Shown here: positions 24,057-32,291 of the stretch, in pieces
Position numbering within the stretch: the stretch's first letter is position 1
Layout of the letters: each line of letters starts with the position of its first letter
Source: CAWCBG01 sp963793845
Lineage (GTDB): Bacteria; Acidobacteriota; Terriglobia; Terriglobales; Acidobacteriaceae
Reading direction: 5' to 3'
Assembly (NCBI GenBank): GCA_963793845.1
Contig: CAWCBG010000012.1
Span: 310,001-374,000, forward strand
Length of the DNA: 64,000 bases
Program-made: the position numbers and the translations under genes
Notes under the pieces: model-generated
What the model was told of the DNA's origin: nothing
Databases searched by the model: none
The model's input: the letters and a program-made list of their open reading frames with translations, nothing else

Positions 24057-24542
24057 CTACATCTTGTAGCGGCCCAGGTCGTCTTCGCCGAGGTTCTCCA
24101 GCCACTTGCGCAATTCGTCGGACGATACGCGATCACTGATGGTCGTGGCCTGTTTGCTGTTCTTCAGCACCTCGTCCTCGACGAAGATGGGGCAGTCCAT
24201 GCGCAGGGCCAGCGCCAGTGCGTCCGAGGGGCGCGAGTCGACGCTGATGATCTCGCTTCCCCGCTCCAGCCAGATCACCGCGAAGAAGGTGTCGTCGCGC
24301 AGTTCCGTCACTACCACTTTGCGGACGGTGGCTTCCATGCCGAGCAGCAAGTTCTTGAGCAAGTCGTGGGTCATGGGCCGGGGCGTTGTGACTTTCTCGA
24401 TCTCCAGCGCGATGGCGTTGGCCTCGTAGATGCCGACCCAGATGGGCAGCACGGTGTCACTGCCCGCGTCTTTCAGGATCACGATGGGCATGTTGGTTAC
24501 CGGGTCCATCATCAGCCCGCGAATCTTCATCTCGACTTCCAT
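24057..24542 (-). CDS. Bifunctional nuclease domain protein (DUF151)
   Basis: 161 residues from the ATG at 24542, preceded by GGGAGGAATC. The family has reported DNase/RNase activity in plants and is widespread in bacteria with unclear role. Key segments: MEVEMKIRGLMMDPVTNMPI, VILKDAGSDTVLPIWVGIYE-ANAIALE, DLLKNLLLGMEATVRKVVV, FFAVIWLERGSEIISVDSRP-SDALALALRMDCPIFVEDEV. The SRPSDAxALA motif is the family hallmark. It is the first gene of a short minus-strand run with the 104-residue protein downstream. Confidence 0.9.
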   Translation of the reverse strand: MEVEMKIRGLMMDPVTNMPIVILKDAGSDTVLPIWVGIYEANAIALEIEKVTTPRPMTHDLLKNLLLGMEATVRKVVVTELRDDTFFAVIWLERGSEIISVDSRPSDALALALRMDCPIFVEDEVLKNSKQATTISDRVSSDELRKWLENLGEDDLGRYKM

Positions 24543-24675
24543 CGTGATTCCTCCCTGGGTTCTGTCCCTTGTCTTACTCCGAAAGTAGTACGCTCGCAAG
24601 CGCTTTGTAGATGATCTGACACAATCCGCAGTCCAGGACCGCATTCCCGAATGGCTGAGCCACCCTCAAGGAAGT

Positions 24676-24771
24676 GTCATCCCGAATCCCCTTCAGGGGT
24701 GAGGGATCTGCGGTTACTGGTCCAGTTGCCCGGCCGGCAAAAAGCAGATTCCTCGCTTCGCTCGTAATGAC
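24676..24771. repeat. GTCATTCC-bounded palindromic repeat, copy 2
   Basis: Begins GTCATCCCGAATCCCC and ends CGCTCGTAATGAC, with AAGCAGATTCCTCGC inside. Read on the minus strand it spells CHYERSEESAF, a peptide well known from spurious ORFs over this class of repeat. Located between miaB and the bifunctional nuclease gene. Confidence 0.75.
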
Positions 24772-24815
24772 AATCCTTTAACGTCAGCTTTAAGGTCAAT
24801 CTTTCAGGCCAGTGC

Positions 24816-26149
24816 TTATCCCGCCAGATCTCCCAGCAGGCTATTCGGAAACGCCTGCGTGACCCGAACGGGAACATACTCGCCAATTCCAGGCTCGGCA
24901 CTTCCCTCTCCGACCACAAAATTCAGTGTCTTGTTCTGCGAAGTGCGCCCATTCATCTGGCCGCGCGTGGCGTTCTTCCCTTCAACCATCACTTCAAGAA
25001 CCTGCCCGACATGGCGCCGATAGCTCACCCGTTGTATTTCTCTCTGATGCTCCATCAGCACCTGGAGCCGCCGCGACTTTTCTCCCTCGGGAATCGAATC
25101 CGCGTATTGCAGCGCAGGCGTGTTCGGTCGCGGCGAATACTTGAAGGCGAAGACGCCGTCGTAGCCGACCTCGTCCAGCAGCGTAAGGGTCTCTTCGAAC
25201 TCGGCTTCAGTCTCACCCGGAAAGCCGGCGATGATGTCGGTTGTGATGCTCAACTCTTTGTTGCGCGTGGCCTTCATCCAAGCGATACGTTCGAGATACT
25301 GCTCGCGACTGTACTCACGGAACATCGACGCAAGGACCCGCGATGAACCGCTCTGGATCGGCAGATGGACGTGATCGCACAGCGTGGGCAGCGCATCGAT
25401 CGCGTCAACGATGTCCTTTGTGAAGTCGCGGGGATGCGAGGTGGTAAAGCGTACGCGACGGATCCCGTTGGCAGCTCGCCCACCGCTGTCAGCAACTCGG
25501 CGAAGCTCTTCTTGCCCGCGGGATCGTGGTACGAATTCACGTTCTGCCCGAGCAGTTGAATTTCCGTGTAGCCGGAGTCAGCCATGCGGCGGGCCTCTTC
25601 AAGCACCGACATCGAAGTGCGGCTGCGCTCCTTACCGCGGGTGTACGGCACCACGCAGTAGGCGCAGAACTTGTCGCAGCCCTCGATGATGGTGATGTAT
25701 CCGCGATGCGGATTGGTGCGCGCGGTGAACTCGGTCTCGAAGGCCTGATCGGTCTCGCGATCGTCCAGCCCAGTGACGCGAGTTGCGCCAGCCTCAATCT
25801 GAATTAGCATCGCGGGCAGATTGCGGTAGGACGCGGAACCGGCGACCATGGACACGTACGGCGCGCGCTCGAAGATCTTCTCGCCTTCCTGCTGCGCGAC
25901 ACAGCCCAGCACGGCAAATTTCTTACCCTGCTTCTGGAGCTTCTTGACGTCGTTCAGACGATTGAAGACCTTCTGCTCGGCCTTATCGCGAATCGAGCAG
26001 GTGTTGTAGAAGATGAGGTCGGCCTCTTCCTCCTGCTGCACCTGGCGATAACCTTCGGAGATGAGCGTGCCCACGACCTTCTCCGAGTCGTGGAAGTTCA
26101 TCTGGCAGCCAAAGGTCTCGATGTAAAACGTCTTTTGATCGGAACTCAC
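24816..26149 (-). CDS. miaB: tRNA-2-methylthio-N6-dimethylallyladenosine synthase (one frameshift)
   Basis: Radical-SAM methylthiotransferase that modifies A37 of tRNAs reading UNN codons. From a GTG at 26149: N-terminal UPF0004 domain with cysteines in ETFGCQMNFHDSE, YNTCSIRDKAEQKVF and VLGCVAQQEGE, then the radical-SAM CxxxCxxC in GCDKFCAYCVVPYTRGKERS. The frame breaks near 25471: one missing base (GGCC reads as GCC on the plus strand) turns the expected GIRRVRFTTSHPRDF into another frame. The second part (to 24816) continues with FREYSREQYLERIAWM, ITTDIIAGFPGETEAEFEET, FAFKYSPRPNTPA, and a TRAM domain. Both halves are intact, so an indel error is likelier than loss. Confidence 0.9.
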
Positions 26150-26244
26150 GAATACCCCAGTGCCTCTCAGTATAACGCGGAGCGGAAGAGAAACCGCGCC
26201 CTGCGCGGGAACGCCGGAGAGAGCGTGTGAATGATATAAGCATC

Positions 26245-26365
26245 GTCATTCCGACCGGAGGGCGTCAGCCCGGAGTGGAGGAACCTGCTGTTTGCTCAGT
26301 GCGTGACGGTCCCGACAAACAGCAGGTTCCTCCACGGCGGCCTAAAAGGCCTTGGTCGGAATGAC
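26245..26365. repeat. GTCATTCC-bounded element with nested inverted repeats, copy 3
   Basis: A 121-base element with perfect 12-base terminal inverted repeats (GTCATTCCGACC at 26245-26256; its complement at 26354-26365) and a second perfect 20-base inverted repeat inside (26275-26294 with 26316-26335). MITE-like, no coding capacity. It is the most symmetric member of the family in this window. Confidence 0.8.
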
Positions 26366-26412
26366 AATGAATTGAGATTCGCAAGTTGCAGACGGCGATC
26401 GGCGTTCGCTTC

Positions 26413-26892
26413 TTATTTCGCCAGTTCCTTCTCGATATCACCCGTGATGCGTTCGGGCGGAGTGGTCGGCGCATAGCGATCGACGACCTTGCCGTCCTTC
26501 GCGACCAGAAACTTGGTGAAGTTCCACTTGATGGTGTCGCCGAGCAGGCCGCCTTTCTTCGACTTCAGAAGCTCGAAGACCGGATGCGTGTTTGAGCCGT
26601 TCACTTCGATCTTCGAGAACAGCGGAAACTCGACGCCATAATTGGTCTCGCAAAACGACCGAATTTCTTCGTCGGATCCGGGCTCCTGGTGCCCGAACTG
26701 GTCGCAGGGAAAGCCAAGCACCTCGAAGCCCTGTTTCTTGTACTTCGCGTAAAGCTCCTGGAGGCCCTGATATTGCGGCGTGAATCCACACTTGCTGGCG
26801 GTATTCACAATGAGTAGGACCTTACCCCTGTAAGCGCTGAGGTTCTTCTCTTTGCCGTTGTTCAGTGTCGCCGATAGATCGTATAAGGACAT
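26413..26892 (-). CDS. Glutathione peroxidase-family thiol peroxidase
   Basis: 159-residue peroxidase of the cysteine-type GPx family, which reduces peroxides using thioredoxin or glutathione. Peroxidatic Cys35 in NTASKCGFTPQY, the conserved GFPCDQFGHQEPG motif, and the Trp-Asn pair in IKWNFTKFLV are all present. The second Cys in FPCDQ and another in RSFCETNYG could serve as resolving cysteine. No signal peptide, so cytoplasmic. Called btuE or gpo in other species; a specific name is not assigned. Monocistronic, with a GTCATTCC element between it and miaB. Confidence 0.93.
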   Translation of the reverse strand: MSLYDLSATLNNGKEKNLSAYRGKVLLIVNTASKCGFTPQYQGLQELYAKYKKQGFEVLGFPCDQFGHQEPGSDEEIRSFCETNYGVEFPLFSKIEVNGSNTHPVFELLKSKKGGLLGDTIKWNFTKFLVAKDGKVVDRYAPTTPPERITGDIEKELAK

Positions 26893-27134
26893 GGGGCCCT
26901 CCCATCACAAATGATACCTGTCGTCCCGCGGTATTGAAATCGTGTCATTTTTCCCGCAACTCATCCCAGAGGATCAATTTTCATTGGACTTTTTGGATCG
27001 CAGCAGGGTACATTCCTCGCCGCCCATTGCTCCGTCGGATTGTCACTATCACAACTGACGCTCTCGACTAGGCGGAGATGCTCAAGTCCGCATCCAGCCA
27101 AGTCTTTGGACGGAGCAATTCCTGGAGGATCGAC

Positions 27135-28682
27135 ATGAAATTTCTGCGGCTCGTTACCATCGCGCTGGCTATGCTCGTAGCTGGAACGATGGTTGCTTCT
27201 GCTCAATCGCAATGGACACCGTTGAACAATCAGCTCTGTACCGGCAACAACCCCTGTTTTCCAGCGGGTGTGACCATGCTGCTTTCAGATGGCACCGTCA
27301 TAGTTCACGAAGAACAGGACGGCGGCGAAGTTCATTGGTTCAAGCTCACGCCTGACGCTTTTGGCAGCTACGTTAATGGCACTTGGAGCCAAGTGGCCGA
27401 CATTCCCGCAGCCCTCGAATATGCTCCTCTGTTTTTCGGATCACAGGTTATCGCAGATGGCCGCTTAACGGTAATTGGCGGCGAATACAATTTCGACAAT
27501 CCCGTGTGGACCACTCTGGGCGCCATTTATGACCCCGTGGCGAACACTTGGACCAACGTTCCGCCGCCCGCAGGTTGGCAGCGTACCGGCGACGCTCAGT
27601 CCGTCAATTTAGCCGATGGCACTTATATGCAAGCCAGCTGCTGCGACCAGCCGCCCAAGTGGGCGTACCTGAATCCCACCACGCTCACCTGGACGAACTT
27701 CCAGGGCGCCGGCAAATTCGACGTCTTCGACGAAGAAGGCTGGAACATGTTGCCCAACGGCAACATTCTGACGGTTGACGCGTATGTCTTCCAGTACAGC
27801 GCAAACGGCAAGAATTCGGAGACTTACAGTCCTACCACCAAGAGTTGGACCACTGCCGGGAGTACTGTTGTTCAGCTCTGGGACAGCGCTTGCGGAAATC
27901 AGAACGACAACCCAACCTTTGAGGTGGGGCCGGCGGTGCTGCGTCCAGATGGCACGGTATTTGCGACCGGCTCCACCAACGGTTGTGCCACAGGTCACAC
28001 CGCGATTTACAATAGTCACACTGGCACCTGGACCGCCGGACCTGATTTCCCTGACGCAAATGTCAGCATAGCCGACGGCCCGGCAAGCATCGAGCCAAAC
28101 GGCAAAGTGCTGATGATGGGAAGCGTGGACGAAGGTCCGCCCTCCACCTTTTACGAGTGGGATGGAACCAATCTAACCTCGATTACCGGCCCACCGAATG
28201 CTCCGAATGATGGGTCCTTCTATGGACACCTGCTGCCGCTTCCCACTGGGCAGATACTATTCACGGACTGGAGCGCACCCATCTTCGGACTAACCGCAGA
28301 CGTAGAGATTTTCACTCCCAACGGAACGTACAACCCTGCCTGGGCGCCACAGCTTGTCGTGTCTTCGTCCAATCTGAACCTGAACCGCGGATCGGCGAAT
28401 AATGTTCTTCGCGGTTATCGTCTCGCTGGCGTCAGTCAGGGAGGCGCCTACGGCGATGACTACCAGCCGAACACAAATTATGCGCTGGTGCGTTTGACCA
28501 ACAAGGCGACGGGACACGTGTTCTACTGCCGGACGCACAACCCCAGCAGCTACCAGGTGCAAAGCACCAGCCTGCAGACAACAATGTTCGATGTGCCGGC
28601 TGGAGTCGAGACTGGACCAAGCACGCTGGAAGCGGTTACCAATGGCATCCCGTCGACACCCATCAACGTGACGGTTCACTAA
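27135..28682 (+). CDS. Secreted kelch/galactose-oxidase-like protein
   Basis: 515 residues from the ATG at 27135 (GGAGG just before), with a signal peptide (MKFLRLVTIALAMLVAGTMV). Residues about 25-400 contain kelch-like repeats (DGTVIVHEEQDGGEVHWFKL; YDPVANTWTNVPPPAGWQRT; GTYMQASCCDQPPKWAYLNP; VLRPDGTVFATGSTNG), forming a beta propeller. The C-terminus matches the DUF1929 domain found at the end of galactose-oxidase-type proteins (NTNYALVRLTNKATGHVFYC; VPAGVETGPSTLEAVTNGI). The copper ligands and Cys-Tyr cofactor of galactose oxidase cannot be placed with confidence, so enzymatic activity is uncertain. A strong terminator follows. Confidence 0.8.
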   Translation: MKFLRLVTIALAMLVAGTMVASAQSQWTPLNNQLCTGNNPCFPAGVTMLLSDGTVIVHEEQDGGEVHWFKLTPDAFGSYVNGTWSQVADIPAALEYAPLFFGSQVIADGRLTVIGGEYNFDNPVWTTLGAIYDPVANTWTNVPPPAGWQRTGDAQSVNLADGTYMQASCCDQPPKWAYLNPTTLTWTNFQGAGKFDVFDEEGWNMLPNGNILTVDAYVFQYSANGKNSETYSPTTKSWTTAGSTVVQLWDSACGNQNDNPTFEVGPAVLRPDGTVFATGSTNGCATGHTAIYNSHTGTWTAGPDFPDANVSIADGPASIEPNGKVLMMGSVDEGPPSTFYEWDGTNLTSITGPPNAPNDGSFYGHLLPLPTGQILFTDWSAPIFGLTADVEIFTPNGTYNPAWAPQLVVSSSNLNLNRGSANNVLRGYRLAGVSQGGAYGDDYQPNTNYALVRLTNKATGHVFYCRTHNPSSYQVQSTSLQTTMFDVPAGVETGPSTLEAVTNGIPSTPINVTVH

Positions 28683-28701
28683 ACCAACCTGCAGTTCCTT
28701 T

Positions 28702-28734
28702 CACGCCCACCTTCGCGGTGGGCGTTGTTTTTTG
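28702..28734 (+). terminator. Intrinsic terminator after kelch protein gene
   Basis: CGCCCACC (28704-28711), loop TTCGC, GGTGGGCG (28717-28724), then TTGTTTTTT. Confidence 0.9.
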
Positions 28735-28798
28735 CGGCAGGCGCCGCCAGTCCCATCTTCTAATGAGGGACTAGTTAATCCTTAATGGCAAGCCAAAA

Positions 28799-29440
28799 TC
28801 AGGAAGGTTCCCCGAGGTTCGCAGTCATCTTCAAAAACTCGGCGTGTACCCGTGGATCGTCGGACAACTCGGGATGGAAAGTTGCTGCCATCACTTTTCC
28901 TTGCCGCACTAGCACAGGATCGTCGCCACGCTTGGCCAATACCTCAACACCGTCCCCGACGAATTCGATGCGCGGAGCGCGAATGAACACCATCTCCAGC
29001 GGATCGCCTCCCAAAGCGCTGGGAGCGGTGAGAATGGTTGAGTCGATCTGGCGGCCATAGGCGTTGCGGCGGATGGTGATGTCGATGGCGTTGAGGCCGG
29101 GCTGATGCGGATTCTCCACCTGCCGGGCCAGCATGATCGCGCCTGCACAGGTGCCGAAGGTCGGCTTGGCATGAACGAAGTCGTTCAGCTTCTGGAATCC
29201 ATGTTCATCCAATAGTTTAAGGAATGTGCTCGACTCGCCGCCGGGAATCACGAGTCCGTCGAGGTCATCAAGTTGCTCCGGCTTGCGCACCAGGATAACT
29301 TCAGCGCCGAGCTCTTCCAGCCGGCGGCGGTGCGCATCGAAGTCGCCTTGTAATGCCAGCACGCCAATCTTCAGGACTTCGCTTTTCGCTTTTCGCCCTT
29401 CGCTCTTCGCCAGATCGATGCGCAACTGTCTACTGCCCAT
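28799..29440 (-). CDS. pdxT: Pyridoxal 5'-phosphate synthase glutaminase subunit
   Basis: Glutaminase that feeds ammonia to PdxS for ribose-5-phosphate-dependent PLP synthesis. Motifs: KIGVLALQGDFDAHRRRLEE, LVIPGGESSTFLKLL, nucleophile Cys in PTFGTCAGAIMLA, and the His-Glu pair in ATFHPELSDD. The start is uncertain: the ATG at 29440 adds about 29 residues, part of which (AKSEGRKAKSE) is encoded by a heptanucleotide repeat at 29377-29411; the family normally begins right at KIGVLALQG, where only a CTG codon is available. The 29440 start overlaps the four-helix-bundle gene by 11 bases. Confidence 0.9.
   Translation of the reverse strand: MGSRQLRIDLAKSEGRKAKSEVLKIGVLALQGDFDAHRRRLEELGAEVILVRKPEQLDDLDGLVIPGGESSTFLKLLDEHGFQKLNDFVHAKPTFGTCAGAIMLARQVENPHQPGLNAIDITIRRNAYGRQIDSTILTAPSALGGDPLEMVFIRAPRIEFVGDGVEVLAKRGDDPVLVRQGKVMAATFHPELSDDPRVHAEFLKMTANLGEPS
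29377..29411. repeat. Heptanucleotide tandem repeat, locus B
   Basis: Exactly five seven-base units: CTTCGCT, TTTCGCT, TTTCGCC, CTTCGCT, CTTCGCC. It overlaps the predicted N-terminal codons of pdxT. Confidence 0.8.
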
Positions 29441-29822
29441 GAGGTGATTCGACACCACGCGACTTCCGCGTTCCTCGGAGCGCCTGAAGAAGAGCCGTCA
29501 GCATCTGGCGAACACTGGCTAGATCTTTACCAGTGACGCTGTAGTCATCTGAATTTACAAGCCCCAGGTCTTTGGCAAGACGCAGGTGATTCTGCAACTC
29601 GCTAGCAGAACCCATCGCAATCTGGACGTAGCGAGCCAATTCAGCGTCACCCCAGCGACCGCATCCCTCAGCCAGATTAGCGCCGACAGAACTCGAAGCG
29701 CGGCGAATCTGGGACGTGAGTCCGAACAACTCCGAACGAGGAAAATCTGCGGTAAGCCGGTACAAATCAACCGTCAGTCGGTGTGCTTTTTGCCAGACCT
29801 CCAAGTCCTCATAGTTCCTCAA
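29430..29822 (-). CDS. Four-helix-bundle protein (23S rRNA IVS/S23 family)
   Basis: 130-residue protein of the TIGR02436/S23 family, first found in intervening sequences of 23S rRNA genes and now known as orphan genes in many bacteria; molecular role unclear. Motifs: MRNYEDLEVWQKAHRLTVDL at the N-terminus, LTSQIRRASSSVGANLAEGC in the middle, and ASELQNHLRLAKDLG later, all characteristic. It sits between pdxS and pdxT, normally adjacent genes, and is bracketed by heptanucleotide repeats on both sides. This suggests a later insertion. Confidence 0.9.
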   Translation of the reverse strand: MRNYEDLEVWQKAHRLTVDLYRLTADFPRSELFGLTSQIRRASSSVGANLAEGCGRWGDAELARYVQIAMGSASELQNHLRLAKDLGLVNSDDYSVTGKDLASVRQMLTALLQALRGTRKSRGVESPHGQ

Positions 29823-29845
29823 CGAAGCCTCCGGGCTTGTGCTCT

Positions 29846-29870
29846 AGCGAAGAGCGAATAGCGAACAGCG
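29846..29870. repeat. Heptanucleotide tandem repeat, locus C
   Basis: AGCGAAG, AGCGAAT, AGCGAAC, AGCG: three and a half seven-base units between pdxS and the four-helix-bundle gene. Confidence 0.75.
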
Positions 29871-29875
29871 TTCTT

Positions 29876-30814
29876 CTACCATCCTCTCGTCTGCAGCAGG
29901 TCCTTCTCTTCGATGGCACTGACGGCGAGCCCCTTCATGGCGCCAGTCATCTGCTCGCTGACTTCGGCGAGGATCTTGGGATCGTCGTAGTGCGTGGCGG
30001 CTATGACGATCGCCCGGGCACGCGATTCGGCTTCTTCGCGCTCCGACTTCACCTTCAGGTCCAGCGGAGTTGCTCCACCCTTCATAAAGATGCCTGAGCC
30101 GACGAAGACCGCTTCCGCGCCAAGCTGCATCATCAGCGCTGCGTCTGCCGGCGTGGCGATGCCGCCGGCGGAGAAATTCGGCACCGGCAGCTTCCCTGCC
30201 TTGGCGACCATGCGCACCAGTTCGTAGGGTGCCTGGTGATTCTTGGCGGCGGCGTAGAGCTCCTGCTCGCTGGCGACAGTGAGCTGCTTCATTTCCTTCA
30301 CGATCTGGCGCATATGCTTGACGGCGTGGATCACGTCGCCGGTGCCGGCCTCACCCTTGGTGCGGATCATCGCCGCGCCCTCGGCGATGCGACGCAGGGC
30401 CTCGCCCAGGTTGCGGGCGCCGCATACGAACGGAGTAGTGAAAGCATGCTTGTCAACGTGATGCTCTTCGTCGGCCGGTGTCAGAACTTCCGACTCGTCG
30501 ATGTAGTCGACGCCAATCTCCTGCAGGATCTGCGCCTCGGCGAAGTGGCCGATGCGGCACTTCGCCATGACCGGGATCGAGACCGTTGCCATGATCTGCT
30601 TGATCAGCTTGGGATTGGCCATGCGCGAGACGCCGCCCTCGGCGCGAATGATGGCGGGCACGCGCTCCAGCGCCATCACCGACATGGCGCCGGCCTTCTC
30701 GGCGACCTCGGCCTGCTCGACGCTCATGACATCCATGATCACGCCGCCCTTGAGCATTTCGGCAAGGCCGACTTTCAACCGTAAACTCGTGCTGTTGCCG
30801 TTGTTTTCTGACAT
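29876..30814 (-). CDS. pdxS: Pyridoxal 5'-phosphate synthase lyase subunit
   Basis: Makes PLP from ribose 5-phosphate, glyceraldehyde 3-phosphate and ammonia supplied by PdxT. 312 residues from the ATG at 30814 (MSENNGNSTSLRLKVGLAEM) with GGGAG upstream; the open frame extends to 30973 through repeat sequence. Catalytic lysines are in GGVIMDVMSVEQA-context barrel and PVMAKCRIGHFAEAQ; other motifs are ALERVPAIIRAEGGVSRM, DESEVLTPADEEHHVDK and FSAGGIATPADAALMMQLG. It is the promoter-proximal gene of an operon with the four-helix-bundle gene and pdxT. Confidence 0.96.
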   Translation of the reverse strand: MSENNGNSTSLRLKVGLAEMLKGGVIMDVMSVEQAEVAEKAGAMSVMALERVPAIIRAEGGVSRMANPKLIKQIMATVSIPVMAKCRIGHFAEAQILQEIGVDYIDESEVLTPADEEHHVDKHAFTTPFVCGARNLGEALRRIAEGAAMIRTKGEAGTGDVIHAVKHMRQIVKEMKQLTVASEQELYAAAKNHQAPYELVRMVAKAGKLPVPNFSAGGIATPADAALMMQLGAEAVFVGSGIFMKGGATPLDLKVKSEREEAESRARAIVIAATHYDDPKILAEVSEQMTGAMKGLAVSAIEEKDLLQTRGW

Positions 30815-30844
30815 AACTCTGCTCCCTTGGATCAGGTTTTCGCG

Positions 30845-30879
30845 CTTCGCTGTTCGCTCTTGCCTTTTCGCCAGTTCGC
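30845..30879. repeat. Heptanucleotide tandem repeat, locus D (degenerate)
   Basis: CTTCGCT, GTTCGCT, CTTGCCT, TTTCGCC, AGTTCGC: five imperfect seven-base units just upstream of pdxS. Confidence 0.65.
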
Positions 30880-31091
30880 AGGCGAGGACAGCAGACCGCG
30901 CAATCCTGGTGCGAAGCTTCATTTTAACGCGCGATGCCGCACCTTTAGGGACTACGCCTCTTCGCGATAACAAAATGGTACCTCGCGGAGGCTATAGGGC
31001 GTAGAGCCACTCGCATCGCGATGGATTGGGCCGCTATTCACGCTGTCGGCGGCAGTGGGGGGCGGCATTATCGCGACGACATCTCCTGCCG

Positions 31092-31577
31092 CTACGTCGC
31101 GTCGCTGTGTTTCTTCTTGAGGTACTTGGCGAACATCCGATGAGGATCGATCTCGATGAACTTGCCTTTGCTGCGCGCCAGTACTTGGCCACTGGCATCG
31201 CGGATCTCGGCTACCCGGCTGTGCTCGCGGCCTCGCACGCGGGTCTCCCAGCCTTCGGTGATGAGCGGCTTGTTCAGAGGCACCGGCTTCAGGTACTGCA
31301 CAGTCATGCTGCTGGTCAGCGCTACGATGTTACGCAACTTGCTCACTTTTCCCATGGCCTCGTCGAGGATGGTGGCAATGATTCCGCCGTGCGAGTGTGC
31401 CGGTGGACCGCTGAAGCGCTTGTCCAGTCGAAAGCGACAGATAAAACGACCCGTCTCCTGGTTAAAGACAAACTTTAGTTTTAGACCGGCCTCATTGTCG
31501 GGACCGCAACCGAAGCAGTTATTGCCAAATTGCCGCTGTTTCTCATGGTGACCGTGAACTGCCTTGTGCCGGGGCAT
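31092..31577 (-). CDS. PaaI/hotdog-fold thioesterase family protein
   Basis: 161 residues. The core is a hotdog domain: NNCFGCGPDNEAGLKLKFVF at the start, PAHSHGGIIATILDEAMGKV with the helix that carries the catalytic acidic residue, and SSMTVQYLKPVPLNKPLITE, typical of PaaI-like acyl-CoA thioesterases. The CFGCGP motif is common in the subgroup that acts on medium or aromatic acyl-CoA. Substrate unknown. A double palindrome lies 55-94 bases upstream of the start and may be its operator. Monocistronic. Confidence 0.87.
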   Translation of the reverse strand: MPRHKAVHGHHEKQRQFGNNCFGCGPDNEAGLKLKFVFNQETGRFICRFRLDKRFSGPPAHSHGGIIATILDEAMGKVSKLRNIVALTSSMTVQYLKPVPLNKPLITEGWETRVRGREHSRVAEIRDASGQVLARSKGKFIEIDPHRMFAKYLKKKHSDAT

Positions 31578-31631
31578 GTAGTCAAGAATGAGGCAGAGGT
31601 GCCCGCCAACGCAACTAGGCCGGCCCCAGGT

Positions 31632-31670
31632 CTATCCGAATGGATAGGGTTGGTCTATCCATTCGGATAG
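31632..31670. promoter_or_regulatory. Paired palindromes, possible operator
   Basis: CTATCCGAATGGATAG (31632-31647), spacer GGTTGGT, and CTATCCATTCGGATAG (31655-31670). The two 16-mers are exact reverse complements, and each is itself a CTATCC/GGATAG palindrome with a four-base centre. Centre-to-centre distance is 23 bases. It lies upstream of the thioesterase gene. Confidence 0.7.
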
Positions 31671-31953
31671 CAATTTGTTTTCGGATCGCGCGCTGGACCG
31701 GCCGCGCTACCGGGATAAAGAGCGCAACCGATTGAAAACACAGCTGTCAGAAATCCCTGGCGAGCTGCTCTGGAGAGTGGCACCCAGCTTGCAAAGTCCT
31801 AATCGAGGAGTTGAGCGTCCGAGAGTGGGAACGGCACGCATGGCCCGTGCGAGGTGGTTGCCGTTGGCTGGCCGCCTAGATGCCCTTTCAGTGTGCTGAG
31901 CAATCGGCACGCATGATTAGGAAGAGCCGGACGATGACTCCTTCAGGCTGCTT

Positions 31954-31988
31954 GGCGCCCCGGTCTTTTAAGGGGGGAACGGGGCGCC
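31954..31988. other. GC-rich hairpin
   Basis: Perfect 9-bp stem GGCGCCCCG (31954-31962) with CGGGGCGCC (31980-31988) around a 17-base loop. No U tract follows, so not a typical terminator. Role unknown. Confidence 0.6.
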
Positions 31989-32216
31989 TCTGGCCTTTGT
32001 TTATGGGTCCCTCCCGAATTTCCGTTCGCATTCCATCCAACACAGCCTTTCGGAGTGACTGCGGCTCTATAGGGAGCGTTCCTGCCACGGGTTGGGGGTA
32101 CACTCTCTCAACGACTGCCGAGACTCCTGTTTCCTGTAGTTTCTTGGTCCAGGGAGTAATCACTACGGCACTAACGTCGCCAACAACTCCCCACCTTACG
32201 GTGGGTTGATTAAAAA

Positions 32217-32234
32217 GTGCTAAAATTTTGGCAC
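32217..32234. promoter_or_regulatory. 18-base near-palindrome upstream of membrane protein cassette
   Basis: GTGCTAAAATTTTGGCAC, one mismatch from a perfect palindrome, 57 bases before the TTG start at 32292. Position fits an operator of the 32292-35590 cassette. No matching regulator identified. Confidence 0.5.
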
Positions 32235-32291
32235 GTTTCCGACGTGGCCGAGCGAAACAAGTTTGTAACATTGTGACACTTAGGAGCTCGA

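Larger units (their letters stand above)
31578..32291. other. 714-base region without a supported gene
   Basis: Lower in GC than the flanks and rich in inverted repeats: a double palindrome at 31632-31670, a 9-bp GC stem at 31954-31988, a CCCACC/GGTGGG hairpin followed by TTGATTAAAA at about 32190-32212, and an 18-base near-palindrome at 32217-32234. A minus-strand reading frame (31888-32310, 140 codons) has no recognisable family and contains the GC hairpin within its codons, so it is not called. Confidence 0.55.

Noticed and set aside
24677..24919. Small reading frame containing CHYERSEESAF
   Set aside because: This peptide is a known artefact of translated palindromic repeats.
32217..32234. 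CIRCE-like heat-shock operator
   Set aside because: GTGCTAAAATTTTGGCAC lacks the TTAGCACTC-N9-GAGTGCTAA arrangement; kept only as a palindrome of unknown role.
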